Positions 13,260 to 24,615 are shown, numbered from the stretch's first letter. The stretch is DNA of 64,000 nucleotides from Cynocephalus volans (GCF_027409185.1 NC_084463.1:50772907-50836906); one strand, 5' to 3'. The notes: generated from the sequence alone by a model not told the origin. Translations and numbers: made by a program.

Positions 13260-13938
13260 TTTGACCTAAAAAAATGTGAAAGCCTTTTGCAGCGAAGACA
13301 GTGCCATATACAGTACAAAGCATATTATTGTCCTGATCACCTTTCTAGAGAAAGGGGCTCACTGTGGCAGGTCTTGCTGAGTCTGGGAAAGCTCACAGGT
13401 TCCCAGAGGGAGGGCAGGGTGAGCAGGAGGCTCCTGGATGCAAGACCTGTCATGAGAGACCCAGGGCTTTCTTAATTTAGTAACCTAAGTCTGCACTTTC
13501 AAAGGAATCTGGCCACACCTCACCCACCCCTAACTTGGTTAGTTGCAAAGACCCTGTTCACGCCCCCATAGGATATCAGAGAAAACACTTTTGTATTGTT
13601 TTCCTTTGTGATAGGCCACATCTCTACATGTGGCCACTGTTTTTTTGTGTTCTGTTGAGCAGGTATTTGACATTCAAAAGTCTCTGTTTTCTCATATCTA
13701 CAATGAAAAATTATTGTGAGGATTCCCAGTGGCAGATGCCCACTTCCTACCTGGGCTCCTTCTCGGGTTGAGCTAAACCCTCCCTCTGTGAGAGCTGCTC
13801 ATTGGGTTCCATTTGTGCCCTCCTGTGTCTCCCTGGGCATCTGTCTCATCCAGGAGGGGACATGTCAGCTGGGGAGGCTGAAGCTGGAGCAGGTGGCCTC
13901 CAACTCCCCACTCATGGTTCATTCTCTTTCGTCCCCAG
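13260..13938 (+). other. Single-copy sequence of the butyrophilin-like locus
   Basis: The DNA between the L1 5' end and the first candidate exon looks unique. A frame at 13716-14096 is open, but its sequence shows no Ig or transmembrane features. The expected IgV, IgC and membrane exons of a butyrophilin were not found here. Confidence 0.3.
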
Positions 13939-14042
13939 CAATGCTTGATCCCCAGGAACTTCTCCTCAGTCCATGCCATCCTCTCTGCTCTGCAGAGCAC
14001 CCTGATCCATTGACTGAAGAAGACACGGAGAGAAGATTCCAG
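13939..14042 (+). pseudogene. Candidate small exon upstream of the SPRY exon
   Basis: Two possible acceptors (after CCCCAG at 13938 and after CTGCAG at 13995) lead to one donor, CCAG followed by GTGGGT, at 14043. The shorter version reads EHPDPLTEEDTERRFQ, an acidic/charged stretch. It lies in single-copy sequence between the L1 5' end and the next candidate exon. No domain is recognisable. The call rests on splice-like borders and position only. Confidence 0.22.
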
Positions 14043-14547
14043 GTGGGTGGGCCCCTGTCTGTAGGAGCACCAGGATTGAACAGGGACCTCACATAGGTCT
14101 GGGCATTGGCCCCTGAATGAGCCTGGCAGAGACTGGGAGGTCAGAGACACTGAGGCAGGAATGGGCTCATGGGGGGGACTCTAAGACTCCCTGGGATCTT
14201 AGCTCAGAATTTTTTACCCAGAGCTAAGTTATTTTTTTGTTGTTGTTTTTTTGACTGTCAGGCACAGTTTTTACCAAATTGGAGACTTTCAAAAAATGTT
14301 TGCTACACAAAATAAGACTTTGTCATACTGACATATAAACTGTAAAAACAGAGCTTCTCAGCTGAAATGTGGACAGGGCCCAGGTGACCAACATGTGAGC
14401 TCCTAGTGCCATAGAGTCCTTAGGACTCAGCTGGGAGCTCTCCTTGTGGCAGTTTGGATTCTTTAGGTTCTCATGTAAAAGGAATTTGAACTCACACACT
14501 TCCCCATTATTCTCAAATTTATCTTTTCTTCTTTCTCCTCTCCACAG

Positions 14548-14605
14548 AAAAAGCTCCAAAAAGTTTGAAAAATTAGGCAAAAAAGGGAATGCGCTAAGTA
14601 AAAAG
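14548..14605 (+). pseudogene. Candidate juxtamembrane (heptad) exon of the butyrophilin-like gene
   Basis: A 58-nt segment sits between a good acceptor (long pyrimidine tract, CACAG) and AAAAG followed by GTGAGG. One frame reads KSSKKFEKLGKKGNALSKK, a lysine-rich helix. Butyrophilins carry small exons of this kind between the transmembrane and B30.2 exons. It is on the strand of the SPRY exon, 8 kb upstream. The similarity is compositional only, so it could be a chance exon-like sequence. Confidence 0.3.
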
Positions 14606-14958
14606 GTGAGGTAGAGGCTGATGGATGGGGACAGTTGTTTAGGGGGCAGAGGAAGAAGTGAGTTGTTTTTTGTTTTTTGTTTTTTAACTTTCTCACTGAA
14701 AGATTACAGGAAAAATTTCAGCCCTGTCTTGTCTGGACTAACAGGAAGAAGGATGTGTCTGTCCATGGGCAGGTGGAGACTGTGGGGCAGGAGCCCTGGT
14801 GCTGGGACGCAGTGGTGGCAGCTGGGCTGTGCAAGAGGGCAGAGGAGCTGCCGAAGCAGCAGGTCTCGGCCCCCATGCTGGTCCATCCTAATGGCACTGC
14901 AAATAATAATGCATTGTATGCTTGAAAATCACTGAAAGAGTAGACTATGAGTGTTCCA

Positions 14959-14959
<1 letters not shown>

Positions 14960-15013
<54 letters not shown>
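14960..15013. repeat. (CA)n microsatellite
   Basis: A perfect run of about 27 CA units lies just 5' of a SINE. Likely polymorphic. Confidence 0.97.
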
Positions 15014-15017
<4 letters not shown>

Positions 15018-15100
15018 ATAAGTATGTGGGGTAATAGATATGTAAATGAGCTCAATTTAGCCTTTTCGCAATGTATAAAAATATCAAAACATCATGTTAA

Positions 15101-15198
15101 GACTGGCCATTTAGCTCAGTTGGTTAGAATGTGGTGTTCTAACAACAAGTTCAAGGATCATTGTACTGGCCAGCTGAAAAAAAAATCAAAAAGAAAGC
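15101..15198 (+). mobile_element. tRNA-Ile-derived SINE (monomer), 11-bp TSD
   Basis: Contains the tRNA A-box TTAGCTCAGTTGG, a degraded B-box and an A-rich tail. Direct repeats CATCATGTTAA at 15090-15100 and 15199-15209 are exact. Inserted into L1 sequence. Confidence 0.88.
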
Positions 15199-15568
15199 CA
15201 TCATGTTAAACAGCATCAATACATAAAGTTTTGGCAATTTAAACTAAATCATTTTTTTTAAAAAGAAAACCGTATCATTTAAAATAGCATTAAAAACAAT
15301 AAAGTGCTTAGAAATAAGTTTTAGAAATGAAGATAAAGACTTCTACACTGAAAGCTACAAAACATAGCTAAAGAAATTAAAGACACAAATAAATGAAGGG
15401 CATCTCATGTTCATGGATTTAAAAAATGTATATTGCTAAATTGGCCATATGCCCCAAAGTGATCTATAGATTCAAAGCATCCCCTATCAAAAACACTACT
15501 GCATTTTTTGAAAAAAAAGAATTCTAAAATTTATATGAATATCAAAAATATTAAATATCTAAAACACT

Positions 15569-15652
15569 TTTTTTTTTTGGTAGCTGGCTGGTATGGGGAT
15601 GCAAACCCTTGACCTTGGCATTACAACATCATGCTCTAACCAACTGAGTTAT
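15569..15652 (-). mobile_element. tRNA-Ile-derived SINE, reversed, 8-bp TSD
   Basis: A T-run, then the complement of the B-box and A-box (CTAACCAACTGAG). AAAACACT occurs at 15561-15568 and 15653-15660, giving an exact 8-bp duplication. It interrupts L1 sequence. Confidence 0.85.
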
Positions 15653-17366
15653 AAAACACTACAGAGAGAAAGAAAAGAAAAGTTGTAGGCCTCTCACTTT
15701 CTGATTTTAAAACATATTATAAAGCTACAGTACTCTAAACAGTATGGTACTGGCTGAAATATAGACATTTATACCAATGAGACATAACAGAGAGCCCAGA
15801 AGTAAACCCTCACATAAGTGGTCAAATATTCCTTATCAAAGGCAGCAAGGCTACATGATCAGGAAAGCCTCTTCAGCAAATGGGGCTGAGATACTCATAT
15901 CCAAAAAAAATAAAGTTGGACCCTTACCTTCCACTATTTAGAAAACTAACTAAATCAAATTAAAGATATAAACACTTTGCATTTTTTTTTTTGTAAGGGA
16001 CCAGCACACCTAATGCTTTGCATTTTGATTTTCTGTGGTTGTGGTCAAATGCCTCACCAAAAATCTCCCAGTCACATGTGGGGTAATGAGTGAAGGGGGG
16101 TACATGTCCCCACATTATGCTGGGGATGGGGGCAGAGAGAGCAGCATTGAACACATATCCCTTGGGGTCCAGGGAGAAGAAACCAGAAAGCAGAATCAAG
16201 TAATCAAGAAAAACTTGTTAGATGCTTCCCTGAAAACAGATACACAGGTGGCTCCTAGAATCCTCTTACCTGTAATGTGACAGAATGTGGAACAGACACC
16301 TCCCACACATGATGGAGTCAGACAAAGTGGTCACCACCCAGGCTCCTGAAATAGAAAAGGTGGTATCAGGGGTCTCGGAAAAGGAACCAGAAACAGCATT
16401 TTCAAAATGCACAAACCCACATCAGAAATCTCTAGGCAAAATCTATTCTATTTCCTTTAACATATTTATTGTGTAAATAAAGTTCTGCTTATTTTTCTGT
16501 TTCATTTTAGTCATACATACCCTCGATATAGTTTATTTTCTACTCATTCTTCTCCTTTGGTGCTAATATTCTCACTCCGCAGTGAATAAATAGGAGAGAA
16601 AATTATAAAGGAAACACATGTTAGGTAGCCTCCATCCATGGAAAATATCATTAATATTTAAACTTCTAATTGTCACTTTCAGCAAGGATAACTGGATAAA
16701 GAGGTCTTGAGTCCTTATTCGTACACTCTTCAGCAGTTTTGTATATTTAGAGCCTAACTTGCTTCCAGAGGGATTTTATGTTTGTGAGACAGAGATGAAG
16801 AAATAGGAATGAAAGATGATTTTTTGATTTAAAAGCTTCTGTAGAAATTGATTCTCAACGGTTGTAGAAAAAGCACTTAAAATACATTAACACCTCTTTA
16901 TGATTAAAAACACTTGACAGACTAAAAATAGAAGGGACATTTCTCAACCTCATGAAGAATATCTGCTAAAATCTCACAGTTAACATCATACTTTATAGTG
17001 AAAGATGGAACTTTTTTCCCCCTTCCCCTACTGCCCCCACAAAAGCCCCTCAGTGTCTACTGTGGCCAATACTATTCAAAGTTGTAGTGGAGGGAGTAAC
17101 CAGGGTAATTACACGAGAAAACAAAATAAAAAACATCCAGTCTAGACAAGAGGATGTAAAACAATCTGTATTCACAAATGGGATGTTTCGGTATATAGAA
17201 AATACTAGGGAAACACTAAAAACAAAAAAGTATTAGGATTAATAAGTTTTACAAGACTGAATAAAAAATCAATAGCATTTCTAACAGTAGCAGTGAGCAA
17301 TCTGAAAATGAGTGTGAGACAACTATTCCTTTAAAAACAGCATCAAAAAAAAAAAAAAAAAAAAAC

Positions 17367-17543
17367 GAGGGCAGGCCCATGGCTCACCTGGGAGAGTGCG
17401 GTGCTGATAACATCAAGGCCATGGGTTTGGATCTCTATATAGGGATGGCCGGTTGCTCACTTGGGAGGGCGTGGTGCTGACAACACCAACTCAAGGGTTA
17501 AGATCCCCTTACCGGTCATCTTTTTTTTTTTTTTTTTTTTTTT
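17367..17543 (+). mobile_element. Dimeric tRNA-derived SINE
   Basis: Two tRNA-like monomers are fused: the first has GTGCGGTGCTGATAACA and ends TTTGGATC; the second has GCGTGGTGCTGACAACACC and AGGGTTAAGATCCCC, then TTACCGGTCATCT and a T-run. Other dimer-type copies occur at 44.2-44.5 kb. Inserted into L1 sequence. Confidence 0.85.
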
Positions 17544-18130
17544 AAAGGAGTACGTTTAACAGGTATGAAACTTTCACACTGAAAATGCAAAACACTGTGG
17601 GAAAAACAACAAAGACATAAATAAATGGAAAGATTTCTGGTTCATGGATCTAATGGTTATTGTTAACATGGCAGTATTCTACAAATTGACATACAGACTC
17701 AATGTAATCCCATCAAAATCCCAGCTACATCTTTTGGGGAGAAATTGACAAACTAATTTTAAAATCCATGTATAAGTGCAAGGGACCCAGAGTAACCAAT
17801 ACAATACAGAAAAACAAGAGCAAATGCAGGATTCCCGTTTGCTGATTTCAGACTTGCTACAAGCAATAGTAATAGAGACTGGCAAGAGGACGGACAAAAA
17901 TATCAGTGCAATTGAGAGTCCAGAAGTAAATTCTCACATTTGTAGTCAGTTGATTGTCAACAAGGATGACAAAGGGAGAAAAAAATAGGCTTTTTAGCGA
18001 ATAGTCCTGGGACAACTGGATATGCACATGGAAAAAAAGAAGTCGGACCCTTTCTTCACAGCACACAGAAAGATCAACTCAAAATGGATCACACACCTAA
18101 ATGTGAAAAGTAAACTTTAAATTTCTTGAA
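17544..18130 (+). mobile_element. L1 ORF2-like fragment
   Basis: Forward L1 text (AATCCCATCAAAATCCCAGC, CTCAAAATGGATCACACACC) continues the L1 on the other side of the dimeric SINE. Frames are short and broken. Confidence 0.7.
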
Positions 18131-18179
18131 TAAGTGAGAAAAAATAGTCAGTGAAAACAGAAGAAAGAAAAAGCAAAAG

Positions 18180-18250
18180 CGAACCTTGGGCAAGTTATGT
18201 AACTCTGTTTTTCAGTGTGTTCGTCTCTGGAATGGGTATAATAGCACTGT
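18180..18250 (+). repeat. MIR fragment
   Basis: Matches the MIR core (CTTGGGCAAGTTA..., TCTGGAATGGGTATAATAGC). The MIR tail-like sequence reappears near 19260, so this MIR may have been split by about 1 kb of LTR insertions. Confidence 0.6.
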
Positions 18251-18254
18251 AACG

Positions 18255-18700
18255 AGGCCGAATATGCCGTCCTGAAATATGCCGCTTTGGCATTAGGATT
18301 CTTTTTAACTGAGGGCAACTGAAAGGAAGATCCAAGAAAAGCTCTGCCCTCCCTCTGTTTACCTGAAAGCAGGACATAGATTTACAAAGGTGTCCCCTCG
18401 CCTCTCTCCCAGGAAGGACAGAAGTGAAGAACTGAGATGACTTTAGATCCTTATCAGCCAGGAGAGGGCAGCAGAGGGACCTACATAACAAACTTTACTA
18501 ACCAGCCTTAGGTTCCCATATATTTGCTTTCCCACCATTTGCCATCCTAGAAACTCAAAGTCCTTTTCCTTTGTCTTGTCACTTCTCTAACAGCGTGTTG
18601 TCCCTTTGCTGAGGGTCTACCTAACTCCATGTTCCAAGCAACTCTTTGAGAAACTCATGTCTGCGCTCACATGCATGAGCACATTTCACCCGCTCAGGCA
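18255..18700 (+). mobile_element. Possible old ERVL-type LTR fragment
   Basis: Begins with AATATGCCG phrases like those seen again near 48680, and contains purine-rich LTR-like text. Boundaries are not clear. Confidence 0.3.
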
Positions 18701-18717
18701 CTTCACCTCTGCGCTCG

Positions 18718-19105
18718 TGTATGGGTCCGTTTCTGTAGCTTATAACAGAATACCTGAAATTGGGTAATTTATACAGAACAGAGTTTTATTTGACTTACGA
18801 TTCTGGGACAGCTGCGTCTGATGTGGACCTCAGGCTGCTTCTGCTCGTGGCGGAAATTGGCATGGCAGCCCACGGGTACAAATAGATCACATGTGAGAGG
18901 AAGCAAGGGTGGGGGACATGCTAGGGTCTGTTAGATAACCAGCTCTTGTGGGAACTAACAGAGTGAGAACTCATTCACTACGACCCCTCTCCAAGGACAT
19001 TTATTTATTAATGAGGGATCTGACCTAAACAGCTCCCGATACTGTCACATTGGGGATCAGATTTCAACACGAGCTTGTTGGGGACGACACATCCAAGCTC
19101 TATCA
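18718..19105 (-). mobile_element. MaLR (MST-type) solo LTR with 5-bp TSD
   Basis: Starts TGTATGGGTCCGTTTCTG and ends CCAAGCTCTATCA, as a reversed MaLR LTR. GCTCG is duplicated exactly at 18713-18717 and 19106-19110. The 5-bp duplication is typical of ERVL-MaLR elements. Confidence 0.85.
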
Positions 19106-19256
19106 GCTCGCGTGTGTGAGCACCGTACCCCTGCGCACACACTCATGTTTATATTTTGCTTATCGATCTGCCTTTTGTGAGTCCAGTTTACAAAGCTTTA
19201 GCCAGAGAACCTAGAAGAGCAGAAGGGGATAAAATGTTTCCCTCCCCTGCAATTTC

Positions 19257-19430
19257 TATGCGGTGGGTTTGTGATGGGGATTAAATGAGCTAATGCATGT
19301 ACACAATTTATAACAGGACTCGGCGTCTACGAAGTGCTGTGTAAGCGTTTGGTGTTATCGTTTACGGTTTTGCTTTTACGAATAACGGCACAGTGGATTC
19401 CATTGTACGTACTTTATTCTGTGCAAGTTC
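19257..19430 (+). repeat. Copy 1 of an old duplicated segment (MIR tail plus adjoining sequence)
   Basis: A GGGTTTGTGAT...GGATTAAAT start, a MIR-like tail and the following TTTTGCTTTTAC segment align with 20764-20935. The shared MIR-to-non-MIR junction argues for common descent. Confidence 0.6.
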
Positions 19431-19439
19431 AGGTACTTC

Positions 19440-20090
19440 TGATGTCAGAGACACAGGTCCTTGGATTTCCCGAGGGAAGAATCCTGTCAGGAACCCACAG
19501 TAACTTCAAGCTCCCAGGCCAGTGTCACACTTGCACTCGCAGTTTATTTCAGAGCGAAAGTGCAGGCAGCAGGTGCACGGGTATTTCCTCGCGATGAGGC
19601 ACGCCTCCTGAATTCTAGGAGAAGGGTTTATAAGTTGTTCCTGGATGGGGGTGTATTTCTCTCTTAAGGAAGGGGAAGAATATTCAAGAAAAAGGGGTTT
19701 GGGTGCCTTTTTGTTTGAGCAAGCTGTTTTCTGAGAATCAAAGAACAAGTACGTTGTTGTACTTGGTGGTTTTGTTTCCTGCTCAGAAAACCACAGAGCT
19801 GTGCAAAAGGTTGAGCTGATTGACAGGGTGGTCAAGCTGCAGCTAGCAGGAGTCAGCTCCAGCAGCCTGACTGTCCATGAGCAGCCTCCCTGGGGCCAGT
19901 CCCCGCTCTACCCTGCCTCACTTCCAGCCCAGGAACTGGAATGCTTGGCTATCTACTCTGAGGGATATGCCTACTAGAAATTGGGTATTTTGGTTTTTTT
20001 TGAAATTTTACATTATTATCTTTCACTCCTTAGAAGATGAATTCATTTGAATTTAAACCAGTGGACTTTTAAGTGCCATCTTCCCCCCAC
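19440..20090. other. Unassigned interval, no gene recognised
   Basis: Unique-looking DNA with short chance frames on both strands. Nothing I can name. Confidence 0.3.
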
Positions 20091-21240
20091 TCCTGCCAGC
20101 TCACTGTGCTATCAAACTTTTTGATCTTTCTTTTGTATTTGCAGCTTTCTTATCATGAGTTTATTGGGGCATATTTCATGTGTTTAAGAGCCATGCATGT
20201 TTCCTTCTCAATGAGTCGTTGATTCATATCATTTCTCGTTTCTCTTTCAGGCTGTTTTTGTGTCTCATATTGATTTGTAAGAACACTTTCCCCCTTTATT
20301 ACATATATTCAGGTTATTACCCGTCTTTGATATAAGTTGCTAATACTTTTTTTAAAATTTGTTGTTTGTCTTGTGACTAGCTATGAGTCCTTGAACTGAT
20401 ACTTTATGTTTCTTAGTGTTTCTCTTAACATAAACTTTACTTTTTAAAATTTTATCTAGGGAAATTTGATAACGCTTAGTGAATTTGGGTTTGGACACTG
20501 GAGTCCAAATGTTCTTTTGTCAGATGACTAACCAATTGCACTGCCACGATTTATTGAATAATTAATCTTGTTCCCCGAGATACATAATGCTAATTTAATT
20601 GTACAATAAACTACAATGTGCAGTTTAATACAAATAGTGAAAGAGTCAGTTTCTGAACTCTTATATTTCATTGATTTATCTATTCCTTTGCTATGACCAC
20701 ATTTAAAAAAATTATATTATTGTAGCATGTTTTACTATTGGGTAAGCCTAGACTCCATTCATTCTGCTGGGTTTGTGACAGGATTAAATAAAATGATACA
20801 TTCACATAACTTGTAATAGTACTAAGCAACTAGGAAGTGCGGTGTAATTGTTTCCTATTATTGTTTCCAGTTTTGCTTTTACAAATAATGCTGCAATGGA
20901 CTTTATCATATTTACTTCATTTTATATTGTATCTTTTTCAAAATTTTCCCGGATATACTTTTTTATTTTACTTTTTAATATAAACTTCAAAACTAGCATA
21001 TTTAAGTATTAAAAAGTTTCCATCTTTATTGGAAACACATTAAACTTATAGTTTAATTTAGAAAGAATTGATATCTTCACGACGTTAAGCCATCCAGGAA
21101 TTATAATTATTTTTAACCTTTAAATACATTGATAGTTCCATGACAATTTCTTACTTGACTCTCAAGTCATTTAATGCTGTGTTTATGCAAACTTAGATGG
21201 ACGTCTTATATACAGATCTAGAAGTTCAATCTCTGTTGTA
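20090..21240 (-). mobile_element. Reversed L1 fragments, AT-rich
   Basis: Text such as CAGCTTTCTTATCATGAG and ATTGATATCTTCACGACG resembles reversed L1 ORF2/3' end. Strongly degraded, and interrupted by the duplicated MIR-type segment. Confidence 0.5.
20764..20935 (+). repeat. Copy 2 of the old duplicated segment
   Basis: Aligns over about 170 bp with 19257-19430 at roughly 70-75% identity by eye, in the same orientation. Confidence 0.6.
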
Positions 21241-21714
21241 CTGGATGGCTAGATTCACTTTCTGTTGCTGCATAACACAAATTTCAGCGTGTGATTGAAG
21301 AACCGGGAAAAGCTGTGTTTCTCCTCGGGTGGGGGTCTTGGGAGCATCTCAGGATCTTCCTGTCGCGTCACAGAATCCGGCCTCTGCAACATGTAATAAC
21401 TGGTCTTCTTTGAAAAGTTATTTTCATCGTGCTTATCATCAGAATGTCTCGATCCTGCATGTGTACTCCACACTAATTTCTAGGGGCGAGGTTTCAAATA
21501 TCCTCATTCTATCAAATTTGTTACCCGGGCTGTTTAAATAGCCTCTATCCTTAGTGGTTCTTTATCTGCTTGATTAATTAATAACTGAGAGGAAACTGGG
21601 AAGAGGGTGGTGTACCGACACATGCGTTCCTAAAGGGGGCACCAAAGAGCCATTAAAATTTTATTTTTTAATAAACTTGATTAGACTTTGGTTCTACCTA
21701 ATTTTTTTTTTTTT

Positions 21715-21820
21715 TTAAGAAAGCTTTTTTGTTGTTTTTGTTTTGTTTTGTTTTGGCACCTGGCCAGTGTGGGGATCTGAACCTGTGACCTTGGTATTAC
21801 CAGCACCTCACTGTCCCAAG
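21715..21820 (-). mobile_element. tRNA-derived SINE, reversed, partial
   Basis: A T-rich head with TTTTG repeats, then GGCACCTGGCCAGTGTGGGG and the complement of the B-box. The A-box end is degraded. Confidence 0.7.
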
Positions 21821-21959
21821 TTTTAATTAAAAAAAAGATAAATTCAATCCCATCCACAAGGGGCTAGACATGTGGCTCTTTTTATTCACTTCTTTGTTTC
21901 CTTTTTTATGTGTGTTCTTTTTCTTTCTGTTCTTTTGTGGTTTTTTCCTTTAATTTATT

Positions 21960-22270
21960 CTATTTTTTCATTTGATGTGACATTCCCATAACATAAAATT
22001 AACCGTTTTATAGTATACCATTCAGTGGCATTTAGCACGTTCACATTGCTATGCAACCACCACGTCTATCAAGTTCCAAAATACTTTCATCACCCTAAAA
22101 TAAAAACCCAAAACTGTTAAGCAGTTACACCCCATTTCCATTTTCCTAACCCTAGCCCTAACCCTAATTCTGTTCCATCCCCATCTCCCCAAGTCCCTGA
22201 CAACCACTAATTTGCTTTCTCTCTCTCTGGATTGACCCCTCTGGACACTTCATTTACCTGGTATCCTACT
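21960..22270 (-). mobile_element. L1M-type 3' UTR, reversed, with telomere-like patch
   Basis: Classic reversed L1 3' UTR phrases are seen (ACATAAAATTAACCGTTTTA, CATTCAGTGGCATTTAGCAC, CATTGCTATGCAACCACCAC). At 22146-22168 there is a short CCCTAA-like run of about four units. Confidence 0.75.
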
Positions 22271-22523
22271 CTATGTGGCCTTTTGAGTCTGGTGTCCTGT
22301 GTTTTTTTGCCTTTGGACTCTGGCTCTCAGGCTCGTGTGTCTTGCCTGCTTGGGGACAGGCTGTTTGAATGGGCTCCTGGCACAGAAGACAAGGACAGTG
22401 AAGGGATTCCTAGAGACAGAGAGTAATTCCCTGATGTGGGAGACAAACCCTGGGGTTTCTGGTCCATGTGGGAATGCGGGGGACCCCACACCCCAAACAG
22501 CTGACCTTCTCTTCTTTCCACAG

Positions 22524-23157
22524 TAAGCCCATCCCTGGATCCAGACACTGCAAGTCCCAAACTCATTCTGTCTGATGATCAGAAAAGTGTGACATGACTA
22601 TGCTTTGGCCAGGACCTGCCCACCAACCCTGGGAGTTTGACCAGGACCCCTGTGTCCTGGCCAGGGAGCAGTTCTCCTCTGGGAGGTATTACTGGGAAGT
22701 CGAGGTGGGGGACAGGATGGCCTGGATTCTGGGCATGTGTCTGGAGAGTTTAGGTCGAACAGGAAGGACCCCCAAGTCCCCACACCATGGCCTCTGGGCA
22801 GTGGATTTTTACAAGAAGAGGTACCAGGCTCTCTCCTATCCAAGAATACATGTCTGTCCCTCCCAGCGCCCCTGGCGGGTGGGTATTTTTCTGGACTGTG
22901 ACACTGGGGAGATTTCCTTTCACAATGCGACTGATGGGTGCCTGATCTACACATTCTCTGGACTCTCCTCTGACCCCCTGCAGCCATTTCTCTGCCTCTG
23001 GACCCATGACCCCAGGCCCCTGACCATCTGTTCAGTGGTCAGAGAGACCCAGGAAGATACCAGCTCCCCAGAGGCCTCTCACGTTTCCCAGGGGACTCCC
23101 AGGACACCTGTTAGGGAGACAGCAGCATTCTTCTCAACAGACAGGGACCTTCCCTAG
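22524..23157 (+). pseudogene. BTNL10: Butyrophilin-like PRY-SPRY (B30.2) exon, probably BTNL10, frameshifted
   Basis: After a pyrimidine-rich CAG acceptor at 22521-22523 the sequence encodes the PRY start (DPDTASPKLILSDDQKSVT). It then hits TGA at 22595-22597. The rest of the B30.2 domain continues in another frame from 22594 without a stop: FDQDPCVL, RYYWEVEVGDRMAW, the WAVDFYKK segment, VGIFLDCDTGEISFHN and LYTF-like and LQPFLCLW motifs, all typical of butyrophilins, with a tail to 23157. A one-base indel near 22585-22594 explains the break. Known butyrophilins are IgV-IgC membrane proteins whose B30.2 domain is cytosolic. Position beside RNF187 in convergent orientation matches human BTNL10, itself listed as a pseudogene. 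No Ig exons were recognised upstream. Confidence 0.8.
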
Positions 23158-23249
23158 ACAAGGCTCATGTTCTCTTCACCCCAGCCCAGCCCATCTCTGT
23201 TCAGTCCCCTAGATTCTGACCGGACTGTTAAGGGTGCAACTCTGAGCCT

Positions 23250-23780
23250 GTGATTCATCCTGTGTTATCTTCATTGTTTTCCTCTGTAAAGTGATGGCAA
23301 TTGCTGAATTATGTCCCCCTCATTTATATTTTGAAGTCCTAACACCCAGGACCTCAAAATATAAGTGCACTTGGGGACAGGGCCTTTGAAAAGGTGATTA
23401 AGGTAAAATGAGGTCATTAGGAAGGGCCCTAATCCCATAGGACTGGTGTCCTTCTAAGTAGAGGAGATTAGGACACAGACACACACAGAGGGATGACCAT
23501 GTGAGGACACAGGGAAAAGATGGCATCTGCAAGCCAAGGAGAGAGGCCTCAAGAGAGACCAACCCTGCCTGCACCTTGATCTTCCAGCCTCCAGAATGGT
23601 GAGAAAATCGATTTCTGTTGTTAAAGCCACAGTCTGTGGTGCTTTGCTATGGCAGCCCAGGCAGACTAATAATAAGTACACCATTGGGTGATTTTGTGAC
23701 AGGAACTCAGAGTCATGTGTAAAACATCCAGCCCAGTGTCAGACATGTACTTCCTGTAGATAGCGACTCAATAAAAACCA
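23250..23780 (+). mobile_element. MaLR LTR (23292-23675) inserted in a MIR
   Basis: The LTR starts TGATGGCAATTGCTGAATTATG and ends GGCAGACTAATA. Outside it, CATTGTTTTCCTCTGTAAAG on the left and CCCAGTGTCAGACATG...CAATAAA on the right are the two halves of one MIR. TAAAG/TAAGT flank the LTR (4 of 5 matching). It lies about 130 bp 3' of the BTNL10 relic, in its likely 3' UTR. Confidence 0.65.
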
Positions 23781-23845
23781 GCCTTCATCCACTTCCTCCT
23801 CCTCTTCCTCCTGGCAACCACTCAGACATCTGGTCTACCTCAGAT

Positions 23846-23865
23846 CCCCCCCCCCCCCCCCCCCC
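23846..23865. repeat. Poly(C) homopolymer
   Basis: An uninterrupted run of about 20 C. Length may be unreliable in the assembly. Confidence 0.95.
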
Positions 23866-23869
23866 AGCA

Positions 23870-24615
23870 TGACAGGTTGGTGCAGGGCCATGCAGAGGCC
23901 AAGCCAAAGATCCCAGCACTCCTGGTTGCCCTCAGCATCAGTCGGGGTCCAATCAGGACAGAAACCACACCAGCACTTTGACAGAGGGAATAGACTAGGT
24001 ACTGAAGAGCCTGGAAGACCAGAGGGGACCACAAAGGGGTCGTGGAGCTGGCTTGTGACTGCCAGAAACAGCTTCCAGTCCTGTGGTGGGGGGTAGAGGG
24101 AAGCTCAGAGGAGGAGCTGGGAGGTGAGGGGGGCACTGCTCAGCGGGTCGCAGTGTGGCTGGTTCTGAGAGAGCTGGGGAAACGACACTGGTCAGGAACT
24201 GTGAGGCCGGGTGGCTCTGGGAGGGACGGATCAGGACTGTGCCCCAACCTTCACTTTACCTCTTGCCACCCATTGCCAGATCTAACAGGGAGCAGCTACG
24301 TGCACTTTGTAGAGTCTGGGCCCCCACCCCACAGCAGAGCACAGGAGGCTTGTGGGAGTGCCCTGGGGTTGTCACAGCAAAGCACAACGTGCTGGGGGAC
24401 TCAAAAAAACAGGATTTTGTTTTCTCCCAGGTCTGGAGACCAGATATCTGAAATCAAGGTGTCCACAAAGTTGTTTTCTTCTGGGGGTCCTGAGGTAGAA
24501 TCCGTTCCATGCCTGTCTCCCAGCTTCTGGTGCTGCTGGTGATCCTTGGTGCTCTTCAGCTTGTAGAAGCATCATTCTGATTTCTGCCTCTGCCATCACA
24601 GGTTTTCTTCCCTCA
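23870..24615. other. Unassigned interval, no gene recognised
   Basis: Moderately GC-rich. Overlapping open frames of 90-166 codons occur on both strands without domains. Confidence 0.3.

Larger units (their letters stand above)
15015..17366 (+). mobile_element. L1 fragments, forward, degraded
   Basis: The sequence reads like the L1 ORF2-to-3' region (for example TGGCAATTTAAAC..., AAAGACTTCTACACTGAAAG, TATGGTACTGGCTGAAATATAGAC). Many stops. It is broken by two SINEs with clear target-site duplications. The stretch at 16000-16700 is less clearly L1. Confidence 0.65.

Noticed and set aside
15101..15198. tRNA gene candidates (A-box and B-box) here and at other SINE positions
   Set aside because: All carry A/T-rich tails, target duplications and a degraded cloverleaf, so they are SINEs.
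17367..17543. Horse ERE SINE (suggesting a perissodactyl)
   Set aside because: The horse ERE1 body as I remember it is different. The tRNA-Ile monomers and dimers fit colugo elements better.
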